Below are positions 11,068 through 19,732 of a DNA stretch of 23,494 nt, piece after piece. Source of the stretch: Hydnum rufescens UP504 (lineage: Eukaryota; Basidiomycota; Agaricomycetes; Cantharellales; Hydnaceae). Made by a program: the position numbers and the translations under genes. Within the stretch, counting starts at the first letter, position 1, and each line of letters starts with the position of its first letter. The stretch covers positions 1 to 23,494 of the forward strand of contig MU129021.1 in assembly GCA_014904985.1 (NCBI GenBank). The letters run 5' to 3'. The notes beneath the pieces were generated by a model that did no database searches, was not told the origin of the DNA, and saw only the letters and a list, made by a program, of their open reading frames with translations.

Positions 11068-11971
11068 TAGTCTCGTCACCAGACCCTCTTAATAAGAGGG
11101 TCTGGTGCAATGGGGATTTCCATTGAATGGCACAACATGCTTCCGCTGCCACCAATCACAAAAAGTCTTGGTCGGGATTAGCCGTTCCCGCCAGTCAGTT
11201 TTGAAATAAACCCAGCAAGCCCTTGACCGTGGTCGGCTGCTTTCTCAGTAGGAATTGAAACGCGAGATACCAGTATTAAGCATTGAAATGAGTAATTTAT
11301 TCCACTGGTGACAACTTCCCTCCCCCCTGCCCTTGACTATCCATCCCCCAATGAATACTAGAAGAAATTTCGTAGTGGTTTTTAATTTCCCGGAACACCG
11401 TTTTCCGGCCGTATATCATCCAAGTCCCCCTAATTGACATTCATGGCTCCCTCGAGAACGAGCCCGAGGAAATACTATAATGTGCCTCCTCCGACCCGAA
11501 GGGGCAGTACACTCAGAAATTGCATTCAACTAAACAATGGAGTATCTCTACTTGCCTGGCCACGCTGTAATTCCTTCAATGGAGATATGGTAACAACACA
11601 CTTGTCGGGATGCAACAGCATCCACATAGCAATGATAAGGGTTTTTCCCGACCCAGTAGCGGCTATATGGACTAAGTCTTTTCCAAGCGCATCAAGAGTA
11701 ACAATCGCCTCCAATTGATGCCATTTGGGCACAATGGTGTCATTTGAATGAGTGAAAATCAACTCAGCAGCCTTACAAACCAAGGCTCAATGGTTGGGGA
11801 ATGAGGCAAGAAGAGCCCACTGGGGTTGGCTGATCGGCTAGTGGAATTTACATTCTAAAATCAACCAAAAATCATTGCCAAAATTGGAAGTTTCGGAAGC
11901 ATGTTGTGCCATTCAACGGAAATCCCCATTCCACCAGACCCTCTTATTAAGAGGGTCTGGTGATGAGACTA
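11068..11971. mobile_element. 904-bp non-autonomous element with long TIRs and 9-bp TSD (Pack-MULE-like)
   Basis: The element starts TAGTCTCG and ends with the complementary GAGACTA. The terminal inverted repeats are about 78 bp (11068-11145 and 11894-11971) with few mismatches. It is flanked by a perfect 9-bp direct repeat ATGTGAACC (11059-11067 and 11972-11980), and removing it plus one copy rejoins LTR sequence also seen in the right LTR. Long TIRs with 9-bp duplications are typical of Mutator-like elements. No transposase is present. The interior carries a minus-strand helicase fragment, the arrangement of a gene-capturing Pack-MULE. Each end has a hairpin (ACCAGACCC...GGGTCTGGT) within the TIR. 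The left about 140 bp is related to the smaller element at 12038. Confidence 0.8.
11526..11783 (-). pseudogene. RecQ-like DEAD/DEAH helicase N-terminal fragment
   Basis: The minus-strand frame has HQLEAI (Q-motif region), then AATGSGKT (Walker A, motif I) and VVTISPLKELQ (motif Ia region), the usual start of RecQ-family ATP-dependent DNA helicases. Only about 75 residues are helicase-like. DEAH box, motifs III-VI and the RQC region are absent, and there is no ATG in a sensible position. The similarity ends at RGQ, just before GCAAGT, which could be a rare GC intron donor of the source gene. The fragment lies wholly between the TIRs of the 11068-11971 element, so it is best read as captured host sequence. 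Confidence 0.75.
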
Positions 11972-12037
11972 ATGTGAACCACAGCCATGCTTCCAATCCG
12001 GTACATGCCGGACAAGGCTGTGGGACTTCCCTCAGCT

Positions 12038-12358
12038 TAGTCTCGTAACCAGACTCTCTTACAGAGAGTCTGGTCGAATGGGGATTTCCGTTGAATGGCG
12101 CAACATGCTTCCACTACAGCCAATCACAAAAAGTCTTGGTCGGAGATAGCCGTGCCTTTCGGTCGGTTTTGAAATTCAATCAATTCTGCCCACAGTGGAG
12201 GCATTGCCTCATAATCTCAGCTAACACTAAATGTATTTTTCATTCCAAAATCAACAAAATTATTTACCAAAATTGGCAGTTTTGGAAGCATGTTGCGCCA
12301 TTCAACGGAAATCCCCATTTGACCAGACTCTCTGTAAGAGAGTCTGGTTATGAGACTA
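12038..12358. mobile_element. 321-bp MITE related to the 11068 element, 9-bp TSD
   Basis: The terminal inverted repeats are about 75 bp (12038-12112 and 12284-12358), starting TAGTCTCG, with a perfect 9-bp target duplication CCCTCAGCT (12029-12037 and 12359-12367). Sequence after the left TIR (AATCACAAAAAGTCTTGGTCGG) is shared with the larger element, so the two belong to one family. There is no coding capacity. It sits in the copia left LTR 67 bases after the other element. Confidence 0.85.
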
Positions 12359-12363
12359 CCCTC

Positions 12364-12534
12364 AGCTGTCTTCCCTAATTTGGGTGACACTGAGGTAAGC
12401 CCCCTGTCTGTCACTACCTACATAGCACCTCATTACTTATAACTCACCTAATGTATAGTCCATACCTCATTAGGTAATATACACATAGCTGTCTTCCCTA
12501 ATTTGGGTGACACTGAGTCCATACCTCATTAGGT
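12364..12534 (+). repeat. 48-bp duplication, one copy interrupted by a 64-bp GTAAG...TAG segment
   Basis: Copy 1 is 12364-12394 plus 12459-12475; copy 2 is 12487-12534 without interruption. All 48 bases match. The segment present only in copy 1, 12395-12458, begins GTAAGC, ends TATAG and has CTAAT within CACCTAATG just before the acceptor, as a fungal intron would. Copy 1 lies in the LTR, copy 2 immediately after the LTR end. Confidence 0.85.
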
Positions 12535-12576
12535 TATGGACCCATAAAGGCAGGCAACCCAGTACTACCTGAAATC

Positions 12577-13442
12577 ATGACAACAACAGAACCCAGTGAC
12601 AGCAAGACTCACATCCCATGCCTCATGAGTTCAAATTTCCCAATATGGAAGGTCTGAATTAGTGCAAAAATTTGAACCATTGGGGCATCTGACATCCTAT
12701 CCAGCATTGAAACATGCCCTCACCCCTCCAGCCCATACATCTCAAGCACCACTGTCTCTGAAGAAGCCCATGATTGCACAGCAGCCAAGAGGCAAATTGC
12801 CATTGTATCATGGATGAAATGAGATGCTGGTGCATTCAATATCATCATGGAAAATGTAGATGACAACATGATCACACAGTTTGGTGACAAAGGTACATCT
12901 GCTGAAATATGGAAAATTGTCCTATCTGTGAATCATGACACCCACTTGGGAATCATGGCCTTCTACATCAAAATTGGGATCATCAAATGCCAGTACATTG
13001 ATGGTACACTGATAGCTGACCACATTGGTTGGATATGCACAGAGAACCAGCAACTCCAGGGAATGAAGAAGAACCCAGATGACAAATTCCTAGCCCTTCT
13101 CCTCCACTCCCTACCCAAAACTGAGGCTTGGACAAGGTTGATCTCAAACACAGTTGAATCAACTTCCAATACTAATCCCCTCACTGTTGCACATGTTGAA
13201 TCTCACCTACTCCATGCAGAATCACTATCACAAGACAATCCAGCCCATGGACAGTCTGCCCTTGCAGTCACTGCATGACAAGGCTTAGCCCCTCCTGCCA
13301 AAACCAAAACCCCTCACCTGCTCTGCACCAACTGAAAAAAGGGGCCACACAAGGCAGAGGATTGTCAAGGTGAAGGTGGTGGGAAATTTGGGGTTCCATT
13401 TGAAAATCAGCCCAAACTGACAATGCCAGCTGCAGCATATGC
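12577..13442 (+). pseudogene. gag: copia gag, disrupted
   Basis: Translation from ATG 12577 in one frame gives SSNFPIWKV, AGAFNIIMENVDD, DKFLALLLHSLP and HVESHLLHAE, the capsid-type gag of copia elements, then the zinc-knuckle region LLCTN...KKGPHKAEDC (about 13318-13362). In-frame TGA stops lie at 12655, 12673, 12820, 13276 and 13333. The last replaces the second Cys of the CX2CX4HX4C knuckle, so RNA binding would be lost even without termination. The frame runs to AAAYA at 13442, where the 1.65-kb insert begins, and resumes in phase at 15102. Confidence 0.8.
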
Positions 13443-14186
13443 CTGTTATAGAAGAAGGGTTGGGAGCTCTGATAACTGTCAAATCAAAATCTGGTTCAGC
13501 CAGTGTGTAGATGGGAGACTGTATTTCTGTTGTTATTCATTGGGTTGGTTCACTTCAATGGTTGATCACACTCTGCAAGATGTGTATGGTGTTCAGTGGA
13601 GAATGGGATGGGATATGGACTAGCTGTAGTCAATGATATATCATCTGGGATGCTTGTAGGAAGGTTATATGTCATGTGGGATGCTTATGGAATGGTTTAT
13701 ATGTTTGGGATGCTTGTAGAAAGGCTTATACATTGTTCATGTTGTGTTGGTTCATTTACTGATATTTGTGTATTCTTGTTTACATTCTCCTGGTCAAAAT
13801 GCAGATATCTGTGGGTTACAGACTGGTCAGTGCTTGGTTAGTCTTGTTAGTGTCTTTCTTCCTTCTTTCTTCAAAACCTGATTTGTATTTCATTATGCTT
13901 ACTTTTCCTTGGATGTCCAGCAACTCTAACCTTAGGTCCTGCAACTATCCTTGGCTTTAGTGACGAATCACAGAGGGCTTCCAGTGGCTTTGTCTCAACA
14001 ACCTTGAAGATGACTTAGCTCCAGATGGCTTATAGATAGACTGTTCTTTAGAGGCAAGCAGAAAAGTTGAAAGTGGTTGACAGTGATGATTTCCAGAGAG
14101 GAGATGATGGGGGGATACAGGAAATCTACCAGCTTTTATACCTTTCTGAAGGTGGCTGTGTTTAAAGAAAATGACTCCCTTATGGG

Positions 14187-14335
14187 TGAGTCATATGTGA
14201 GTCATAGATGAGAACAAAAGAAAAATAACAAAATGATGTCATAATGCAGTCATAGCTGAGTCATTCATAGAGTGTGATGTCATAGTGATGTCATTCATAA
14301 AGAGAACAAAAGAAATCATAGAGGAGGTGATGTCA
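14187..14335 (+). promoter_or_regulatory. Cluster of bZIP-type motifs
   Basis: Three TGAGTCA sites (14187, 14198, 14257; the Gcn4/AP-1 core) and four TGATGTCA sites (14234, 14275, 14286, 14328) fall within 150 bases. TGATGTCA is the CRE-like TGACGTCA after a single CpG transition, which fits decay seen elsewhere in the block. Function as an element promoter is inference. Confidence 0.4.
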
Positions 14336-14446
14336 CCAGTTTGCTGAGCATGTGGAATGCTTGGAGCATGAGGTTGCTGACCATGTGGAGCATCCTGGGA
14401 AGCAAAATGAAAGGATATCTCCAGGTTTTGGAGATTAATTTGAGCA

Positions 14447-14516
14447 TAGTCCAATGGTTAAGGTGTTTTGTTGCTGGTTGATAATGGGAACAAGTGCATG
14501 GGATGGGATTTGATGC
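14447..14516 (+). other. tRNA-like A-box with a degenerate B-box-like sequence
   Basis: TAGTCCAATGG at 14447-14457 fits the pol III A-box consensus TRGYNNANNGG and is followed by TTAAGG, as in several tRNAs. About 50 bases later GGATTTGATGC (14506-14516) weakly resembles a B box. No cloverleaf can be drawn, so this is not called a tRNA; a tRNA-derived SINE head is possible. Confidence 0.3.
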
Positions 14517-14550
14517 AGAAAGAGCAATTTGGATCCTAAATAAGTGTTCC

Positions 14551-15030
14551 TGGTATCATTTGATGCAGATTTTTGACAGCTTTCTGGGCACAGTGGTTCT
14601 GGGCAGATCAGATGCAAACTGACAGATAAATTCATAAAATACTAATGGGTGTTGATTTTGATAGTAATATCATTCTGTAGAGTGCAGTTTTGATCTGTTT
14701 TTTGTGTGCTTGGTATCATTAAATGCGGACTTTCAACATCTTTCTAGGTGTGGTGGTTCTGGGAGGATTGAATGCGAACTGATAGAGAAATTTGTTTTTT
14801 ACTGGAAATTCCCGATTTTGATAGTAAAATTGGTCTGGAGAGTGCACCTTTGGTCTGTTCAACTTGTGTTTGGTACTGTTCAAAAGGTGTGAATTGTAGC
14901 TTTCCAAGTGTTATATGGGTGTATGTCTCTGATCAAAACTGATGGAGTTATAGAATGAATTTGGTTTCCATGTGTAGCCATAATCAATTTCATAATTGGT
15001 CATGTGATTGTCCAAAGGCTGGGAGTGGTG
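14551..15030 (+). repeat. Three divergent tandem repeats, 160-bp period
   Basis: Copies start at 14551 (TGGTATCATTTGATGC), 14711 (TGGTATCATTAAATGC) and 14871 (TGGTACTGTT). Shared blocks include GTGGTTCTGGG, GAACTGATAGAG-like and TTTTGATAGTAA. The third copy is the most diverged and its end is approximate. Confidence 0.65.
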
Positions 15031-15094
15031 TGATTTCACATTTTCTGATACTGGATGTTTTTATCTTCCACACCACACACTTACAGCAGGTCAC

Positions 15095-15692
15095 CATATG
15101 CATTCCTCACCTTGAACCTGGCCACATACACAGCCCTTGATGACATCCTAATTGACTCAGGGTGCTCATGCCACATCTCCCCCTGATGTGACTGGTTTGA
15201 TGAAACCACATTCTGCCAATTAGATAATCCAATCAGCATTGACCTGGGTGATGCATCCTCTATATCAGCCACCAGAGTTGGAACAATCCACCTAAAGCTT
15301 GATGTCAATGGGGACACAATGTACAGATATATAGCCAATGTCCTATATGCCAAGCACATGGCCACCAATCTCCTCTCAGTGGCAGACCTCACCAAGCACA
15401 ATCACACCCTTGTATTTGATGGTAATCATTGCAACATAAAGTCAAAGAACTCTGGCACAATTGTTGGTGTGGCCTCCTGACAGGGGCCAAGTGATCTCTA
15501 TTGACTCCTTGCCCATGTCACATGCCACCATGGAACTGCCAACACTGCCACATCTCATTCAATCAATATAAACACTCTACACTGATGACTAGGCCACCTT
15601 GGATTCAACAATGTCCAATGACTAGTCAACCAGGGCATGGTAAGACACCTGTCAGCCATAAGTAATCACTATGCTGGCTGGCTCCAGATGAT
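15095..15692 (+). pseudogene. copia protease and gag-pre-integrase region, disrupted
   Basis: One frame from 15100 gives ILIDSGCSCHIS, with the catalytic DSG of the aspartic protease, then NVLYAKHMATNLLSVADL and LGHLGFNNVQ, the gag-pre-integrase region with the first zinc-binding His. Six TGA stops interrupt it at 15184, 15478, 15502, 15583, 15586 and 15619. In LYxLLAHV, HxxLGHLG and NNVQxLVNQG they sit where arginine is expected. The DDE transposon enters at the AGATGAT ending at 15692. Confidence 0.75.
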
Positions 15693-18301
15693 TACATAAG
15701 CTTACATAATGTGCCAAAATTCTGAGGTGGGGCAGTGACAATGCTCAGGGGCTAAGGCAGAGGGCAGGGATGAGTGGTATTGTTATTCTACTACAATTTC
15801 ATGCCTTCTTGAAGCTCATGAGCTCTTGAATTACTTCATGAGTTGCATCAGTCAGAATTTGATGGTGGCCATGATATTTTTTTGCTGCCCATGCAGCCTC
15901 TTTCCCATTGAGACCATGGTGGTATGCATCCATATAGCAAAGTGCCCAATTTGAAAATCTAATCATAGAGCCTCAGTAGGCTTTGTGAGAAAGAAGATAA
16001 AATGTCCAAATACCTCCTCATTGAGAGTATTGGAACAGATTCCAGTGCTTTAACTGCATTATGTTTGACATCATCAATAGAGGATGATGGCAGGAATTCC
16101 CAATGGAGTCACTTTGCAAATCCCCAACACATCTCAATAACATTGAGCTCACAATGAAATTTGGGAAGAAAAATGACAGTGAATCTGTGTTCTTGGCAGT
16201 GGGCTTCAAGAATTGAGTCGATGTTGATGAAATTGGCCTCATTGGATAGCAGCCAGTGGCAGCAGCAGTTGGTGGCACCCTTTTCACACTTGAAGTCAGG
16301 GCATTGTGCTCGAAGTGCCCATGCATTTTGATAACCATGCTCTTCCAGAATGACCACCATGCCTTTGAAAAGGCCAGGGTGTGTAGGGTGATTACTTGGG
16401 AAATAAAGAGACTGGGGCTCACCATTGAACATAGTGTCCCCCATATGCTTGAAGACTTTGCTGACTTTCCCATCACTTTTATAGACAAGATTACCATCAA
16501 CATCATGCTCATTGACCTTGAAACCCCAGTTACATTCTGGACTGGATGTTCCCTTTGGCATATGGTGAGCAGAGAGGGAGTCTTCAAGGCACTTTGAGTG
16601 GGTCTTTGCATTGTCAAAAATGAGGACATGCTTTTCATTTGGATAGTATCTTGTGAGGATATCCATTGCAGCAGTGACTTGGTCTAGGACCTCATCATTT
16701 GTGAAGTAGTCATCACAATTCTTTCTGGGCTTGAGCAGAACCCAGGCATTGGATTTACCATCAGGTGAATGAAGCCACCCATAGTCTGCAGAGACAAAGT
16801 CTGCAACCATTAGTGAGACACCCTCCCCTTTTGCATATGGTTTGGGTGTTTCACTGCCATGTACCCATTGAAGCTTTCAGTGATCATGTGCATAGAAAAT
16901 CAATTCATCGTGACACCAGATCATGGTGCGTTGTGGTGAATCACTGTGAGAACCAGAACTTGCTTCTTCTCCACCATCATTATTCCACTTCCTGGTCCTC
17001 TCACCATGCATTTTCATGGCAGGTAAAAAGACCTTCTGGTGATAATCCACAACATCCTCCCACTCATGGCCATTGGAATACTGGCCTTTTTTCCCCTTTT
17101 GCCAGCAATAATCCATCATCTTCAACCACTGTTGTGCTGTTCATTCTGATATTGTTTTGTGCAGCTTTAGTCAGGCTAGCATCTCTGGGGAATTGATGAA
17201 CCAAGCAATGTCTGCAGCCAACACAAAGGGTCCCAGGCCTTGCAGATGGGTTTGAATGTCTTGCCAAAGATCTTCATTGGACACAAGAACTGACAAGTTC
17301 CATGTCCCATAGTTGTTCCTTGGCAGATCTTGGAGGTTTTCCAGATAGGTTCTACACCAGCAGCAGAGCGTGGAAGCATATCCACCTCACTTGCCCCATG
17401 CTCTTGCAACTGTATTTGACGATGATATCCACCCATGCCCACTCTCATCTTTGTCACCACAGTAGAGATGCAGCACCTGGAGCATTTGCTCCAGTCTCAT
17501 TTGTGTGAGTAAGTCAAGGTCTGGATCCTTATGACTGGGACCCTTGGGGCATGATGGTCTAATAATTTCTGTGAGCAGATTTATAGCCTCTGAGGCCCAG
17601 GAAACTGATGGTGGTGTGACAAATGGATGATTATGGAATTTGGGATGAGAGGGTACTGGTCCAGGGGATTGGTCTGATGCAATAGAGGATGCAGATGTGT
17701 TATGGGATACCATTGACATTGGTAAGTCACTGCTGTATTGATTATTTGCACACTTGGGGGTCTGATTCAAGTCTTCATCCACCCCCATCTCCTCATCTGG
17801 TGCACCTGCACTCCCCCTGCCTACATTGGGGCTAGGGAGGGAATCTGGTCCTTTAGACAAGTTTGGATTATCTTCACTGATGATTTTGAACAGCCCACAT
17901 GTGGTGGCCCCATCATCTGATGCCTGCAAGCCCAGTTTGCCACCCCCAACCTCATCATCATGATTATCCTCAGTATCCCTGAGATCAATCATGACTCGTT
18001 CCAGTGATGCAAACCCCAGCACCTCTTGCAGAGTGGGGCTTAAGTTATGCAAGAAATAGTTGCTCACCATCCATTTTTTCTGGTCCCAGGCTGTCTTCTC
18101 ATTCTCCTTGATGGATGCCATGGTGGCATTGTTTGTGCGACAGTCCCATTGGATGGAATGCTTTGAATGTTCACTGTTGATCTTGGCACCAGAATACACA
18201 CCCTTGACACCTTTTACACCTTGGATACTGGCCTTTATTTTTGGCTCTAGCCTTGCCTGAGCTTCACATAAGAATTTTGAAAATATTTTGGTGTTCTTGG
18301 T

Positions 18302-19013
18302 TATGGTTGCTGAAGTTAGGTTACAAACCTGGAAAACCTGAGTTCGAACCTGAACCTGACCCAAGTCAGGTTCCATTGGGGTCAGGTTTCATGTAATTTT
18401 CCTCAGGTCAGGTTCAGGTTTTGGGCCCCCATGTTTTCAGGTTCAGGTTAGGTTCAGGTTTAACCCAGGTTCAAACCTGAAATCATGAGCCCCTTCAGAC
18501 ATGAGAAATATCTGAGCTCAACACTGATTTTAACCATAATCCAGAATGAGTCATTAATTCTGGCAAGTTCCATAATTATGTAAGCAGGTTTTTTCATGGA
18601 GAAATAGGTTACTTTGAAGTGAAGTTAAACATAAAATCTCATACAAAGTTTATATTGACTATACATAGACTATGTATAGTCAATATAAACTGTTCATGAG
18701 GTTTTATGTATAACTTCACTTCAAAGTAACATATTTCTCCACCAAGGAACCTGCTTACATAATTCTGGAACTTGCCAGAATTGATGACTGATTCTGGATT
18801 ATGGTTAAAATCAGTGTTGAGCTCAGATATTTCTCATGTCTGAAGGGCTCATGATCTCAGGTTTGAACCTTGGTTAAACCTGAACCTAACCTAAGATAGG
18901 TTTTCTTCAGGTTAGGTTCAGGTTTTGCCAATTGAGAAGATTCAGGTTTTGGTTAAATTCAGGTTTTGCCCAAATGGGGCAAAACCTGACCTGAACCTGA
19001 CTTTGGCAACCAT
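18302..19013. repeat. Foldback unit 1, long imperfect palindrome centred at 18669
   Basis: The arms are about 350 bases. The centre is TATATTGACTATACATAG, a single A at 18669, then its complement, perfect for about 20 bp per side, then imperfect outward to the ends. Outer parts of both arms are dense in AGGTT and CAGGTT motifs. Confidence 0.85.
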
Positions 19014-19019
19014 TTTCTG

Positions 19020-19732
19020 TATGGTGCATCTGAAGTTAGGTTACAAACCTGGAAAACCTGAGTTCGAACCTGAACCTGACCAAGTCAGGTTCCATTGGGT
19101 CAGGTTTCATGTAATTTTCCTCAGGTCAGGTTCAGGTTTTGGGCCCCCATGTTTTCAGGTTCAGGTTAGGTTCAGGTTTAACCCAGGTTCAAACCTGAAA
19201 TCATGAGCCCCTTCAGACATGAGAAATATCTGAGCTCAACACTGATTTTAACCATAATCCAGAATGAGTCATTAATTCTGGCAAGTTCCATAATTATGTA
19301 AGCAGGTTTTTTCATGGAGAAATAGGTTACTTTGAAGTGAAGTTAAACATAAAATCTCATACAAAGTTTATATTGACTATACATAGACTATGTATAGTCA
19401 ATATAAACTGTTCATGAGGTTTTATGTATAACTTCACTTCAAAGTAACATATTTCTCCACCAAGGAACCTGCTTACATAATTCTGGAACTTGCCAGAATT
19501 GATGACTGATTCTGGATTATGGTTAAAATCAGTGTTGAGCTCAGATATTTCTCATGTCTGAAGGGGCTCATGATCTCAGGTTTGAACCTTGGTTAAACCT
19601 GAACCTAACCTAAGATAGGTTTTCTTCAGGTTAGGTTCAGGTTTTGCCAATTGAGAAGATTCAGGTTTTGGTTAAATTCAGGTTTTGCCCAAATGGGCAA
19701 AACCTGACCTGAACCTGACTTTGGCAACCATA
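19020..19732. repeat. Foldback unit 2, near-identical direct copy of unit 1
   Basis: It matches unit 1 almost base for base after the first dozen positions. The differences I found are length changes in homopolymer runs (for example CCC to CC near 19080, GGGG to GGG near 19098, GGG to GGGG near 19565). Its palindrome centre is near 19388. The start TATGGTGCATC differs slightly from TATGGTTGC of unit 1; a 6-base TTTCTG spacer separates the units. Confidence 0.85.

Larger units (their letters stand above)
11052..12485 (+). repeat. Left LTR of the copia element, carrying two insertions
   Basis: Proposed LTR limits are TGTTGAG at 11052 and ATACACA ending at 12485, a TGT...ACA pair. Without the two inserted elements and one target copy each, the LTR is about 190 bp, normal for this class. 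It contains a 64-bp GTAAG...TAG segment at 12395-12458 that behaves like an intron. The start is well supported by the right LTR; the end is inferred because the right LTR diverges after 30 bp. Confidence 0.65.
13443..15094. mobile_element. 1.65-kb unclassified insertion between gag and protease
   Basis: It is flanked by an identical 7-bp CATATGC (13436-13442 and 15095-15101); removing it with one copy restores the gag-protease frame as AAAYA followed by FLTLNLA. It has no coding sequence I can recognise. The left end reads CTGTTATAG and the right end ACAGCAGGTCAC, without clear inverted repeats. Inside are a cluster of TGAGTCA and TGATGTCA motifs (14187-14335), a tRNA A-box-like sequence (14447) and three divergent repeats spaced exactly 160 bases. 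A long solo LTR or a composite SINE-like insertion are both possible. Confidence 0.6.
18302..19732. mobile_element. Head-to-tail dimer of a foldback element, 8-bp TSD (hAT-like)
   Basis: The block starts TATGGTTGCT and ends GGCAACCATA; about 18 of the first 21 terminal bases pair in inverted orientation. An 8-bp direct repeat TTCTTGGT (18294-18301 and 19733-19740) flanks it, and removing block plus one copy rejoins the transposase reading frame. An 8-bp duplication with short TIRs suggests the hAT superfamily. It contains no coding sequence. It consists of two units, 18302-19013 and 19020-19732, with period 720, each a nearly full-length palindrome. Confidence 0.82.

Noticed and set aside
16018..16638. 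Second long minus-strand frame overlapping the transposase
   Set aside because: Shadow frame of the catalytic region; only the other frame has the DDE motifs.
18340..18360. GAGTTCGAACCTGA in the foldback arm, resembling a tRNA T-loop
   Set aside because: It is part of the AGGTT motif array, repeated in the second unit, with no cloverleaf.
17387..18376. A 329-aa stand-alone minus-strand protein
   Set aside because: It is the N-terminal part of the DDE transposase, and its first residues (MEPDLGQVQVRTQ) are foldback-arm sequence, not gene.
18302..19732. Tandem direct repeat considered as a CRISPR-like or satellite array
   Set aside because: Only two units, each palindromic, with transposon ends and a target-site duplication.
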